Source: Macrostomum hystrix
Taxonomy: Eukaryota; Platyhelminthes; Macrostomidae
Assembly (NCBI GenBank): GCA_950097015.1
Contig: CATNEN010000018.1
Span: forward strand, 157,967-221,966
DNA: 64,000 nucleotides
Reading direction: 5' to 3'
This document shows, one piece after another, positions 44,335-54,273 of the stretch. The position numbers and the translations under genes are program-made. Under the pieces are notes generated by a model that was not told where the DNA came from, searched no databases, and was given only the letters and a program-made list of their open reading frames with translations. The first letter of the stretch is position 1. Each line of letters starts with the position of its first letter.

Positions 44335-46837
44335 ACCCACCTAGCAGCTGGCCACGAAACAAGATCATTAATCTTAGGACCGGGTTGGGGCGGCGGTGAA
44401 TTAAGTAGCCGTCGAATCCCCTCTCCCTGGATCTGTTTTAGCCCCCTGTAGGAATGACTGATCGCGGCCATAACTTTATTGTATGAGCTAGTTTAGGTCA
44501 TAATTCCCCTCCAAACCGCGATCAGATATTGGGAATCACTCGGGCATTATGAGTGATCTTTAATTCTTCATGTCCCCACTTCTTTACAGTATTCGAGCCC
44601 AGCTCGACTTTATGACCTTCTCCCCTTTAGATAAATGTAAATGTCACTGTAGGCAGGTCGGCGCCTGCGCTTCCCATTGTCCTGGCGGAGTAACAATTAT
44701 TAGCCGACTGCCGGCAGCTGCTCTCGAGGAGCATCTGTCGTTTCTCGCCGCCGGTTCATTGGGTAATCGGGGTGGCCATCGCCGCTTCGATTCCTCGATG
44801 ACAGGCTGGCGCGAATGTGGGTTATTTTGATGAATGTCGGGGTTGGCGTGCTGCAGGACTATTTAAGAAAGCGCGCTGCGCCGCTCCCTCTAGGACCTTC
44901 CCACCGACCTTCCACCTACCTCCTGGACCGCCCGGACCTCCTTTCCGACTCCGTTCGGACCCTCCGGACTCACCTTTACCACTTAGGGCTTAGACCCTCG
45001 AGCTCAAAGCTCAGCATAGCGCTCACAGGCCCATTGCCTGCGCCTGATTCCCTAACAGTGCAAGCCACCTCTTTAGGTGAGCCCTCAAATTGAGCCTCAG
45101 AGCTCCACTGGTGCGTTGGCCCCTGCCAGCTCATAATTAGCTTTTCCCTTCTCTGCCTTTGCTATTTTGCCCTGCCCTCCCTCGAGAACGACAGGCCTGC
45201 GGCACGCGACCGGCACTCAGATAAGTAACCCGCGTAGCGGTTTCTGATTGTTACCCCAAAGGGACTGTTCTTTTAGCTAGGCGGCACTTTAGTGGGAAAG
45301 GGCACTAGGACTTTTTGGCTTAATAAATTAGTACAACTTTAGCCAATCGTTTGATCATAGGCCAATCTTTAATAACAATTTAAATTCTTTCATTCTGCAT
45401 GTTATCTTCCATGTTTATTTTATCTCTCAGACAGCCCTCAGTTATGAGTGGCTAAACTCCTAGGGGGTGGGCTCTGGTGATGCCGAGCTGAAGGCTGCGG
45501 CAGGAAGGCAACTGTACGCGCGCATAAGAGTAATAGGGAGCTAGGGATTCGCGGGCAGATGCGGAGCGTAGCATGTGCACCTCCGCTGGGGTGTGGGGGA
45601 TTCCTTGGCGGGTTTTCCTCTCTTCCCAGCGGGTCAAAGGGTACGTGTCAAACTCCCTTGCCAATGGAGTTCCCCTTCTTTTCCCCCTCCTCTCGCGACT
45701 GCCGCCACAGGGGCGAGAGCGAGGATTAAATGACCTTTCGCTTGCGTAATCACTCAGTCCGTGTTCTGCCTAATCTCTCCAGCCTCTGATTTCCTCAACT
45801 CACACAGATTCGGTTTGTTAGTTACTTAATGTGTAGGCTGCAGTCTAATGTATAGAATGTGTCTGATGTCTCATGAGTAGGATTCTGGCTATGGATTTTT
45901 CATTCGAGTTCTTAGTACCACCTTTCTAGACCCCTGTAGCGCAAATTCAGGAATCCCCTTTTTGAGGCGTGCCTCGATCCATTCTGGGGCTCTCACCCCA
46001 GGCTAAAACGGAAGTTGCAGAATGCCCTATTTTTCGGCTCGTCTAGATCTGCGTGATAAAGTAGGAGCTGTGTACTCCGGGGACCCAAGTTCCCAAATGC
46101 CTGCGGTGGCGACGTAGGCGCATTGGGTGGTGGCGCTACCCTAGATCATTTTCCGCTTTGCCGATAGCCTTTCCGCAGTTCTGTGACAAGAGCCTGGGCC
46201 GATTCGACCACCGCTACCAAGGTTAGGAGTCAGTTATTTACATGCTACTGACGACAGTAGGCTGTCTGGCCCTGTCCTGTCCGATTCCGGGCAGTCCGAC
46301 ACCCCTCTTCTTAGACTTTTAGCCGGTTTCGAGCATTGCTTGGGGTAGGCACGGCGACATCTCGCGAGTTGCTAGGCGGGTATCTAATCGACTATGTCGC
46401 CCGCCTCTGGTGATCATCTCTCATGAAGGCAGGTCAGCGGTTGCAAAACACCCACCCATTTCAAATGGTGGCACCAGGGTGGGATCTAGAAAGGGCGCAA
46501 AACGAACTTGAAAAATTCAATTGTTAGTTTAGCGCTGCAGATTTCTGTGGTAGCTAGCCGAAAGGGCTCCTTCTAGATTTCATTTTCCGTATGCCGAAAT
46601 CTTATCTCTAAAGAGTGAATCTCAGCTCTAGTGACTGTCATTCAAAGTTCGAACTGTCGCAATCTGATTTCAATTTAATTTAGCTTTTGTTAGAATTTCC
46701 AAAATTCTGATTAGTGACTTTCTACTATGAGTAGGCTGTGTGAGCGGACTTCATGCTAGAGTGTCTTCGGGTTATGTGGCTACTGCAGGAGTTGGGGACT
46801 GTCTGCGGGGTTTTTCCTGCGTGACTGTTCTGGGCGG
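44335..46837. other. repeat-poor island, left part
   Basis: GC-balanced unique DNA without long arrays. A TATA-like ctatttaagaaagcg lies at about 44858, followed after 200 bp by a donor-like tttag|gtgagc near 45073. An AATAAA lies near 45320. Near 46466 tggtggcaccagggtgggat resembles primer-binding sites of some LTR retrotransposons. No gag or pol frame and no LTR pair could be found, so these remain isolated signals. Confidence 0.35.
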
Positions 46838-47395
46838 GGGTGGTCCAAATGCAGTAACCGGGCTTTAGCCACGGACTCCTATCCGAGCGAGATCCCGGGT
46901 GTATTCACCCTGGGCTTCCCAGTCTCGTCAATCGCGGGGGTGAGCCCCCGGCAACCCAACCGGGAAGGGCCCTCTGAGCGAATTCGGGGATTATCCTTGC
47001 CTTGGGCGTCACGGATGGCCTGCTTGCATGTACCTGATTCTGAAGGTGCCACGTAGCTTTGACTAAGTCTAACTTAGGTGGGGAGCAGTTAGGGGAGTGG
47101 GACTTTGAGGGGGTCTAACGACACCCATGCCCGCTTCCCGAAGCTGCCGACCTTAAGGATAGGCTAGAATCCGGTCGGCACGGTTTTCTAGGAGATTCTT
47201 TGAGGGATGGTCTAAATGCAGTAACCGGGCTTTGCCCCTACGGACTCCTATCCGAGCGAGGTTCCAGGCACATGAATCCTGGGTTTCACGGTCTCGTATA
47301 TCGCGAGGGGAGCCCCCGGCAATGCAGCCGGGAATCGATGACTCCCTGAACGAGTCGGGGATTATCTTTTCTCTGAGTATCTTATTGAGTCGTGT
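46838..47395. repeat. duplicated hairpin-rich element (two copies about 370 bp apart)
   Basis: Copy 1 is about 46838-47005 and copy 2 about 47206-47375, roughly 75% identical. Shared: aaatgcagtaaccgggcttt, cggactcctatccgagcgag, gagcccccggcaa, cggggattatc. Several stems survive despite base changes: cgggtg/cacccg-type in copy 1 against ccagg/cctgg in copy 2, and ccggcaacccaaccgg against ccggcaatgcagccgg. This suggests an RNA or DNA structure under constraint. Confidence 0.6.
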
Positions 47396-47803
47396 GCTTT
47401 CCAAGGTAGGGTGGCAGGCTGCTGCAGGCGCAGGCTTGTGGTGGTGCTGGCCCCGCCGTACCTATAGTGTAAAAGTCCGCTATAGGGTTGCAGAATGAGC
47501 GCTAAGTTAAAACCTAGACTTCTATGTCCCAAATTCGAGTGCGCGCAAGCAGTTGTCGGAAGCCATGGCTGGAAGCAAGAGCTAGCCAGGGCCCTAGGCC
47601 CTTTTTCTCTCCCTTCATTTTACCTCTTTGGTTCTTTATCGGCCACTGCATCGCAGTGAATAAGTGCTAGGGCCGGGAACTCTCCTTGAACTTTTTGCCA
47701 GGCGACGTAAGTCAGCCGGGTTTTCTCTTTTTTTCACTTCCCACGGCCCCTGGTCGTGCGCAGAGCACTGCTCAACCCCCACCCTTCTCTCCCCCATTGT
47801 TGC

Positions 47804-47919
47804 AGTAGCGACAAACCCCCCATTTTTCAAAGCAAAATCCTCATACCTCTTTTGGCCGAAAATGTCCGACCAGGAGGGTGAGGTCGTCGAGACAATTGGC
47901 GCCCCCCGTCCGATTGGAG
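47804..47919 (+). CDS. candidate first coding exon (MSDQEGEVVE...)
   Basis: A good acceptor (ctctcccccattgttgcag) ends at 47803. An ATG follows at 47862 with context gaaaATGt, opening an acidic start MSDQEGEVVETIGAPRPIG. A donor-like GGAG|GTAGGG falls at 47919/47920. Read through without splicing, the frame stops at 48077 (71 aa, Arg-rich). No family is recognised and no downstream exon is identified. A truncated retroelement start is also possible. Confidence 0.25.
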
Positions 47920-48709
47920 GTAGGGCTGTCTCCGCGGAGAGGGGCCGGGAAAGGCGGCCTCTGCCCGAAACTGCGACCTCGGGAAGGCATCAGACCTCCC
48001 GAGCGCTGGGGCTATGCCAGAAGGATTCGTTTCCGCGAATCCGAGATCGGCTCCGAGCCCTGGGCAACATCGAGTGACGCTGACCCAGACTGAGGGTAGG
48101 CAGCGCACAGCCGCGCGGGCCCAGACGCACCCACACGGTCGCGCTAGGGGACCAAGCCCTCCTCCGAATCATTTTGCTTAGCGAGCTACATCTTCTCACT
48201 ATCTGTTTTTCTTTTTCGATCAAAAGCCATCTTGGCGCCAAAACTCTGCTTAAAAATCAATATAAACTAGCCAAAACCACAAAAACACACTTAGTGGGGT
48301 GAAATTCCCCTTGTAAAGTTTTCGCATGAGATTTTTCGATAACTGTAGCACATTAGGGTTCGCACCTTCTTTTTCTAAACATTTAGTTCTAATTGCACCG
48401 TTTATGTGAATGGCACCTTTTGCAGTGGCGTTTTTGCCTGGGTTGTCGGGAGTTTAGTTCATGTCGGCTTCTATCTTAGGAGGGATACCTACCAACCCGC
48501 CAAAGTGAGCGGGGTGGTATGCATGTGCGATTTCAATGTTTGATTGAGAGTAGGCGGTTGTCAATCAAGAGGCCGACAGGGTCATATGGTTAATTCTGTG
48601 GGAGACAATCTGTTTTTCCACGAACCGCAGATTTCGAACGATTTGGGTTTCTTTTTCCTCTGGGAATAAAAAGCACATATCAGGGAAGCAGTTTTTTTGC
48701 TTGCTTTGT

Positions 48710-49531
48710 TCAAATGGTGAGCACCTGAGCAGGGATTTTGCAATAAATCGTTCGAATGGGTAGGTCCAGATTTTCAAATATATATATATCCCAGCGGTTA
48801 GAATCGAGTTTTCCGTGGTCGCTAGGCGGTCGAAAAATTAGAGCAGCGTAAATTAGCCAAAGAACAGAACAAAGACGGAGTACGGGAATCAGTAGCGCGC
48901 ATGCCGCGGCCATCAGGCCGGCCGCCACCGCCACGCCAATCGGGCCCCCCATCAGGCGCCTAGGCAGCCTCCTGCCCGGGTGGCAAATCAATGTCTGCAA
49001 AGTAAAAGTATTGGAGCGTATTAAGGAGTTATAGATGGGCAGCAATAGGTAGGCCTAAGGATTTCAAATGGTGGCTTATTGAGGGTAGGGCTAGGAATCA
49101 GGTCGCGTCAACTTACGAATGCTGAAAGTCACCCTCATTGAAGGCTGCGGCAGAGGATCTCTGAAAGTTAGGTGGGCGGGAAACTTGTGAGTTATTGATA
49201 GCGACGACTGCCAGCGCAGGTATTTAGCTTTGAAGTTAAAAATTCATTCTAACTCTAATTAAAACGTCTAACAGGGTTTCTTTAGTTTAACAGTGGGCGA
49301 GGGCATCTGGGCCCGGGTAGAAATCAATTACAGACACGAACAAGCTGGGTGTGCCAGGGGTCAGGATTAATGTCTATTCTAATAATTATGCAATAACTCT
49401 CGCAAAACCCCTTAATAACCGGCCCTGGGAGGCCGAGTAGAAGCAACAATAACTCACCTTTCTTCACCAGGCAGCTGGGCCACATTCAGGTTGTCAAACA
49501 ACGGCAGCGCCGGATCGCGGGTCATGAGCAT
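48710..49531 (-). CDS. candidate small gene with TATA promoter (two or three exons)
   Basis: Exon 1 (49531-49458) starts MLMTRDPALPLFDNLNVAQL and ends at GAAAG|GTGAGT. A middle exon starts at 49160 after ctaactttcag. A last exon starts at 48994 after tactttgcag. If the middle exon ends at 49133 (GAGG|gtgact), the frame continues through a hydrophobic stretch with PIGVAVAAGLMAAACALLIP to the stop at 48710 (128 aa). If it ends at 49117 (the better donor ATTC|gtaagt), the protein is a short 50-residue product stopping at 48960. Exon 1 is better supported than the rest. No homology is recognised. Confidence 0.4.
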
Positions 49532-49623
49532 TTTCTTTTACAGATTGTCACTGTGTTTAGAAATCAAATACTAGAATTGCAAGAGATAGCAGGCTTGAAG
49601 TTAATGGGGCGTCAAGTGTTTGT

Positions 49624-49672
49624 TTTTATAGCACCTAAGTTTAGGGGTAAAGTGGCGGGAGCGCCAGCCAAT
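49624..49672 (-). promoter_or_regulatory. TATA and CCAAT/GC elements for the 49531 gene
   Basis: The minus strand reads gctataaaaac at 49632-49622, about 93 bp before the ATG at 49531. A CCAAT pentamer (49668-49672, on the opposite strand) and cgctcccgcc lie just upstream. Spacing fits a start site near 49595 and a 5' UTR of about 65 bp. Confidence 0.45.
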
Positions 49673-49699
49673 GGGAAGACAGTGGGGAATTTGGGAAAT

Positions 49700-50430
49700 T
49701 CCAGCATAGGGGGACCCTAGTAACAGTTTAGTTGTTGGGGCCCTGACCTTTACGGTGAGGAGACACCGCGGCCGGCAACAGCATCGCAATGCCTGAGGCC
49801 TGAGCAGCGGTCTCTCCAGCTGCAACCAGCTGCAGCGCCGAATGGACCGCGCGTAACGGCTAGGCAACCGGCCCGGCGAGCATTCTCGGGCACGGCCAGC
49901 CGGAAACACCTGGGCGCGCGGCAAATCAGAGGCTACCAATGCCCGGCAACGGAATTGGCGAGGGCGCAAACGGACCAACCAACCTGGAACCACCTGGGGA
50001 GAGCACGGCCGGACCCCTCGGACTCAAGGAAAGACGGCCGGAGCCCCCCAGGATTGCGCAACCGAGACCAAGCCGGGCAGGGAAGACTGGGACAGCTGCA
50101 ACCACCTGGAGAAGATGGCGAGCCGGGACAAGGCACACCCCTGGGCATTGAGGAACTTTCTTCGCCGCGACCGGAATGCGCACCCACCCCCCATAGGACG
50201 CTATACCGTAATCACTAGGGGCGACGACCATTCTATACTCATGCACCGATCTAGTTATAGTATCCGTACGTACGTACGCATTAGGATTTCTTCTCTAGCG
50301 GAATTCTTCTTAGGGTTCTGTACAGTATGATGTAGGTAATTATTTTTTTTTCCCCACGATTCTCGAGACACCCCGCTACTACTGTCAGTAGGCACGTAAG
50401 TGTCTTACGAGAAAGTGAGCGAAGGTGGAG
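49700..50430. other. GC-rich upstream region, no gene supported
   Basis: Overlapping open frames on both strands reflect GC-rich codon-neutral sequence. None has a recognisable domain or splice logic. It may act as a CpG-rich promoter region for the minus-strand gene. Confidence 0.35.
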
Positions 50431-50507
50431 TGATGTGGAGTGTGCTGCGGGAATCGAGTGGGAATGTGAGCCAGCATAATTTTTCAAATTTTTAAGTATC
50501 TAATAAT
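50431..50507 (+). repeat. dispersed 80-bp repeat, copy 3
   Basis: Same sequence as 44254-44334, ending in ttttaagtatctaataat and running straight into the 14-bp array. Confidence 0.85.
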
Positions 50508-50642
50508 ATGGTACCTGAGTTATGGTACCTGAGTTATGGTACCTGAGTTATGGTACCTGAGTTATGGTACCTGAGTTATGGTACCTGAGTTATGGTACCT
50601 GAGTTATGGTACCTGAGTTATGGTACCTGAGTTATGGTACCT
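50508..50642. repeat. 14-bp tandem repeat
   Basis: Nearly ten perfect units of atggtacctgagtt. The unit contains a KpnI-type palindrome ggtacc. Confidence 0.97.
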
Positions 50643-50649
50643 GAACAGA

Positions 50650-50725
50650 CCGGGGTGAGTGGCAGAGCGGTTTAGCGCGTCTCGCATCAAGGTCCCAGAA
50701 CTCGACTCCACGGCGAGGCCACATT
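50650..50725 (+). mobile_element. degenerate tRNA-like sequence (SINE head)
   Basis: An A-box-like tggcagagcggtttagcgcg is followed about 40 bp later by a B-box-like gaactcgactcc. No cloverleaf closes properly and no duplication is evident, so this is a decayed tRNA-derived element, not a functional tRNA. It lies in the apparent intron of the PAN-like gene. Confidence 0.4.
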
Positions 50726-50745
50726 CATTTGTCTGATTGCCTCAC

Positions 50746-51185
50746 CTGTAGACGGTGGTGAAGTGCCGGTCTCCGTAGCCGTCCGGACACAGCCGACCGT
50801 CGGACAGTCCGGGCAAGCGTCGCACGAAGGCCCAGCCGAACTCGCTGCAGTTCTCGGCGTTGGCCCGATGGACGCAGCGGTCGAACTCGAACGTGCGGCA
50901 GTGGCCGGAGCCGGGGGTCAGGCGGAAGGCTCGGCAGCGGGCCGAGGAGCTGCAGGCTCTGGCGCAGTCCATCAAGCTGCCTAGCGCCACGTCTGCCTGG
51001 TCATGGACGAACTGAACCTTCAGGCACAGACGGATGAAGGACCGGCTGAATAGATCCATGGAACCGTCAGCGCTGAGTGAGCTTGTCCTTATGAAGAGTA
51101 ACAGTTGCAACAGCAGTGATGGGGACATGATTCGTTTTCTAGTTGCTTGAATCAGATTCTTCTGCCTGCAGTCCAGTTCTGGCAT
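50746..51185 (-). CDS. secreted PAN/apple-like protein, first coding exon (partial)
   Basis: The frame begins at ATG 51185 or, more likely, at 51128, where MSPSLLLQLLLFIRTSSLSA forms a clean signal peptide. It ends at the donor TACAG|GTGAGG (exon end 50746). The mature part has the cysteine layout of a PAN/apple domain: LMDCARACSSSARCRAFRL, then GHCRTFEFDRC and further cysteines (ENCSEF, RLCPDGYGDR). PAN domains bind protein or carbohydrate ligands outside the cell. Downstream exons would lie below 50700 and were not found. The fold call rests on cysteine spacing only. Confidence 0.6.
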
Positions 51186-51719
51186 GTGTTGTTCGCTCCG
51201 TGATTTTTGACAAGCATTTTAAGTTTTCGTGTTAAATGCATATTTTTGACAAATCTGATGATTCAACAACTCTGAGAGATGACTAAATTGGTTTTTTCAA
51301 CAGCCCAGGCAAGTGAAGAGAATCCATTTTAGTGATCTACTCCTAAGTTCAAGCACCAACCCACAGAATACACCAGAATGCTCAATCAGCTTCCAAATCT
51401 AAAGCCGAAATATAAAGCCATAGACACTACTCCTGAGGTGAAGAAGAGTTAAGTAGTACTAAAATTTGAGAAGTAGTCACCCTTTTGTATGTCTATTCAA
51501 GTTGCAACTTTTTATGGACAGAGAGGCCCGATTGTATATTTGCAGCTGTAGCGACATAAAAATGCAGATATTATTTCTGAGCATTCAACGCAAACTAGAA
51601 CAGTTAAGAAACAGCAGAATGAGCAGCAGTTTAAGCAATGGGGTACGTGATATAGCTGTACATAAAAATTGAACATGAGATTTGCAAACTAGAACAGTTA
51701 AGAAACAGCAACATGAGCA
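51186..51719. other. intergenic, with a 27-bp direct repeat
   Basis: gcaaactagaacagttaaga plus aacagca occurs at 51590-51616 and again at 51684-51710, a local duplication of about 94 bp. No gene is supported. Confidence 0.5.
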
Positions 51720-51983
51720 TCAAACAACAGGCATCCTATACTTTAGCGGATAACAGGCGCCCCAGCTTTCGTTGTTCTGCTGAAGCTGTACTCGTACTCG
51801 GAGCTCCGCGCTTCCTGGCAGCTCGAAGTACTCGTAATGCCTGTTGAGCTTTGCACCAGTGATGTAACCGCAGGCGTGTGTACGAATGTGAGAGAGATGA
51901 AAGCCATTCATTTGTGTGCTCACTGTTGTGTAGATGAAGCTCAGTTGCAGCAGCTGCTTGTGCTGCAGGCTGGACTCTGGCAC
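51720..51983 (-). CDS. possible terminal exon, function unknown
   Basis: An open frame on the minus strand ending WGACYPLKYRMPVV with a plausible internal composition (ELRVRVQLQQNNESW). Start and acceptor are not established. It lies between the THAP exon and the PAN-like gene, and could be the last exon of either a small gene or neither. Confidence 0.25.
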   Translation of the reverse strand: MPESSLQHKQLLQLSFIYTTVSTQMNGFHLSHIRTHACGYITGAKLNRHYEYFELPGSAELRVRVQLQQNNESWGACYPLKYRMPVV

Positions 51984-52026
51984 TGATACTGATTCCCTTC
52001 TGAATCATAATTCTGATGTCACGTAC

Positions 52027-52136
52027 CTTTCAGGACTCTTGATTGGAAACTTATGAAAACGAACTCCAGGTTGATTTCTATACGCATAGGATTTACAGCC
52101 GTATGATGCGCACTGCCGACGTGAGACTGTTGGCAT
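52027..52136 (-). CDS. THAP zinc-finger domain, first exon (partial)
   Basis: MPTVSRRQCASYGCKSYAYR followed by GVRFHKFPIKSPER. The C-x4-C pair, FHKFP and the following basic stretch are the start of a THAP (C2CH) DNA-binding domain, found in animal transcription regulators and P-element-type transposases. The ATG at 52136 places the domain at the N-terminus, as is usual. The exon ends at GAAAG|GTACGT (52027), two bases into a codon, before the expected Trp and second Cys/His pair. The remaining exons were not identified. An in-frame ATG at 52187 would add 17 residues. Confidence 0.7.
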
Positions 52137-52216
52137 GGCACCACAGAGGCGTAAATCACTGGGCAGAATAAAGTAGCCGTCAGTCAAGTGCGATGCAGCA
52201 ATACTGTATTCTGTGA

Positions 52217-52222
52217 TTTATT
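52217..52222 (-). promoter_or_regulatory. polyadenylation signal AATAAA (minus)
   Basis: The minus strand reads agAATAAAtcac about 290 bp after the stop at 52508, a good 3' end for the upstream membrane-protein gene. It lies upstream of the THAP start, so the two genes do not overlap. Confidence 0.5.
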
Positions 52223-52507
52223 CTAAGGAACGCAGGCAACTAAGCTGAGTTATTATACACTGGGCATCAAATAGATAGGATAGATGGAAGGAAAGACAAG
52301 CGAGAAACATAGTCTATGGCAAAATCGATCTCAATACACTCGGGTTGATAAAAAAGCCAGCACTACTCGCAAATCACTTTGCCGTGTCTACTCTCTCAGT
52401 ATAGAGGTAAGTCGGCCCGAATCTCCTCATGATTCGAGTTCCTTTCACTCGGCAGTCGGGAAGGCATGAAAGACGCAGCTCATGCAGGTGCTGAATTAGT
52501 GCGCCAG

Positions 52508-53503
52508 TCAGCAGGTCTCCGACTCCAGACCGCTTCCTCGGCCGTCCACCTGCGGCTCCTTGGCATTCTCCCTGCGCTGCTTTTTACGCTTTTTCCGGCC
52601 CTCTTTTCGTTTAGCAGGTCGCTCGTCTGACGCAAACGTCGAGGACGTCGCCGCTGCATCAACCGTCCGCAACCGTCGGAGCAGCTCATCGGCGCTGATC
52701 TGCATCTGCTCCACACTCACCTCCGCCACGGGGGCCGCCGCTGTCGGAGCTTCGCCCGAAGTCAAGCTGCCATCAGCCTCGATGATGAACACGGAGTCGT
52801 TGTCGCCGCTGGCCTCAGTTGACGGCCTTCGTGAAGTCTGCGTGTCGCCAGTGGGAGAAGTGTCGTCCGAATCGCTAAAGCGGACGTGATTCCTCTGGTG
52901 CTGATGGTGCTGATGCTTGTGCTGCGCTATGTCTCCCGAGCATCCAGACAGTGGCGACTCACTGCCGGCCGTGGACACCTTGAGCGAGGATTTTCGCGGG
53001 CGGGACAGATGCAGCCGCAGAATGGCCGCCTCGATGCTCTGGTCGAGCCGCTCCTCGGACCGGCTGCGCGTCACCATGATCCTCACCCGGCCGCCGCCGT
53101 TGCGGCTTCGATCACCGTCGCCGGCGATGCCGTTCTCGGCCAAGTCGCCGACTCGCACGGTTGACTTTCTTAGAAACAGTCTCCGCAGGCAGCAGCCGCC
53201 GTTGTCATCGCCGCTGGTGTCTCCGAGACGCTGACGACTCCGGCACCGAGTGCTGATCAGCAAGCTCGCCGCAGTGCCGCCCATCAGGCAGCCGGCGGTT
53301 GTCAGGGCGACGCCGACGCCGATCTCGGGCGTTGAACACCGCGAAGATCCGAGGACCCACAGAGAGGCGCCAGCAGCTGCGGCTAGCAGAGACGCGGCAA
53401 GCAGGGCTGCCAGGCAAGCATCTCGATTCCCTCGGCTGCTGACATTCTCGTCGGCTTCAGGACAGCAACAGCAGCAGCAGCTTGCCGATGCCGGCAACGA
53501 CAT
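52508..53503 (-). CDS. two-transmembrane protein with RVxF-like motif, single exon
   Basis: 331 aa from ATG 53503. The frame is open further up to 53632, but a TATA box at 53612-53606 lies inside that extension, so the upstream ATG would not be transcribed. MSLPAS is followed by six cysteines (possible palmitoylation), then two hydrophobic segments (LAALLAASLLAAAAGASLWV and GVGVALTTAGCLMGGTAASL). The long tail is Ser- and Arg-rich and presumably cytoplasmic. In it, RKSSLK and NHVRFSDSDD look like a protein phosphatase 1 docking motif (RVxF type) next to phosphorylatable serines. The C-terminus is strongly basic (KRKEGRKKRKKQRR). The family is not recognised; the layout suggests a membrane scaffold or regulator. 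Antisense frames here are shadows. Confidence 0.65.
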   Translation of the reverse strand: MSLPASASCCCCCCPEADENVSSRGNRDACLAALLAASLLAAAAGASLWVLGSSRCSTPEIGVGVALTTAGCLMGGTAASLLISTRCRSRQRLGDTSGDDNGGCCLRRLFLRKSTVRVGDLAENGIAGDGDRSRNGGGRVRIMVTRSRSEERLDQSIEAAILRLHLSRPRKSSLKVSTAGSESPLSGCSGDIAQHKHQHHQHQRNHVRFSDSDDTSPTGDTQTSRRPSTEASGDNDSVFIIEADGSLTSGEAPTAAAPVAEVSVEQMQISADELLRRLRTVDAAATSSTFASDERPAKRKEGRKKRKKQRRENAKEPQVDGRGSGLESETC

Positions 53504-53605
53504 GCAATTTGGCTGACAAGCGGGCAGCCAGGCAGTTTTTGTGCTCAATAACTTAGTTCTGAGCTGGCAGAAGTATTCCACTGGGCCGTGCAGGAGATGG
53601 GAGGC

Positions 53606-53684
53606 ATTTATACGGATTCGCTGCACATGCAACGCCCCGTGTCTCTAGTTGTGCTGCCTCTCCGTCTGCCCGCATTCTGATTGG
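53606..53684 (-). promoter_or_regulatory. TATA and CCAAT boxes of the 53503 gene
   Basis: The minus strand reads CGTATAAATGCC (TATAAAT at 53612-53606) and CCAAT at 53684-53680, about 70 bp farther upstream. A start near 53578 would give a 75-bp 5' UTR free of ATGs before 53503. Confidence 0.55.
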
Positions 53685-54273
53685 CCAGCAAGGCATTCTA
53701 ATCAGTTGGAGGGGGGCGTGGCAGCTGAGCATGAGTGCGAGCCGCACAGCAACTCGAGGTCGCTCAATTTGGCCAGGGGACGCATCGGACTGATTTGGGG
53801 TGGGTGACTGGTGGTCGCAATCCCCTCAGGGGAGGCTGCAGGGAGCCTTTGGGAAGAGGGGAGAGAGGAGGAAAGCTAAAAATATCCCAATCATGTGAGC
53901 TGGCACAGGAGAGACAGTAATATATGTAAAAGTGAGTTTGAGTTGCTTCTGTAGCTGAGAAGCTGAGAATTGTTGTTGACCGTTTTTCAGCTCGGCTTTT
54001 CCTGGCTTTAATTGCTCTCAATTGTGACAGGATGAGGCAGGAAAGTCCTGCTTGTGCCGCTTTGCCCAGGAAATCCGCTATTCAGAAACTGCCGCTTCCT
54101 TTTACTTCTTTTACTCGATGCAACCAATGGGATTGTCGCTTGGCGGCTTGTGCACTAAATAATTGGGATATTGTTGGGGAAAACCCTGTGCCCTGAGTAT
54201 CTCCGCCCCTTTTATTGCTCATTTTCTTAGATTTATTTTCTAATTAATCGATAAACCCATCAAAGAACGTCTA
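53685..54273. other. flank between promoter and right duplicated segment
   Basis: A GC-rich start (ggaggggggcgtggc, possible Sp1-type site) grades into unremarkable DNA. The sequence ends at aacgtctat, where the right copy of the duplicated segment begins. No gene is seen. Confidence 0.4.

Noticed and set aside
49601-50246. Overlapping minus ORFs of 130 and 106 codons
   Set aside because: They lie upstream of a TATA box in GC-rich DNA, show no domain, and overlap in different frames.
50650-50725. Functional tRNA gene
   Set aside because: The B box is degenerate and no cloverleaf closes; treated as a decayed tRNA-like element.
52560-53516. Plus-strand frames opposite the two-TM gene
   Set aside because: GC-rich antisense shadows. 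The minus frame has a promoter, polyA signal, membrane segments and a motif-bearing tail.
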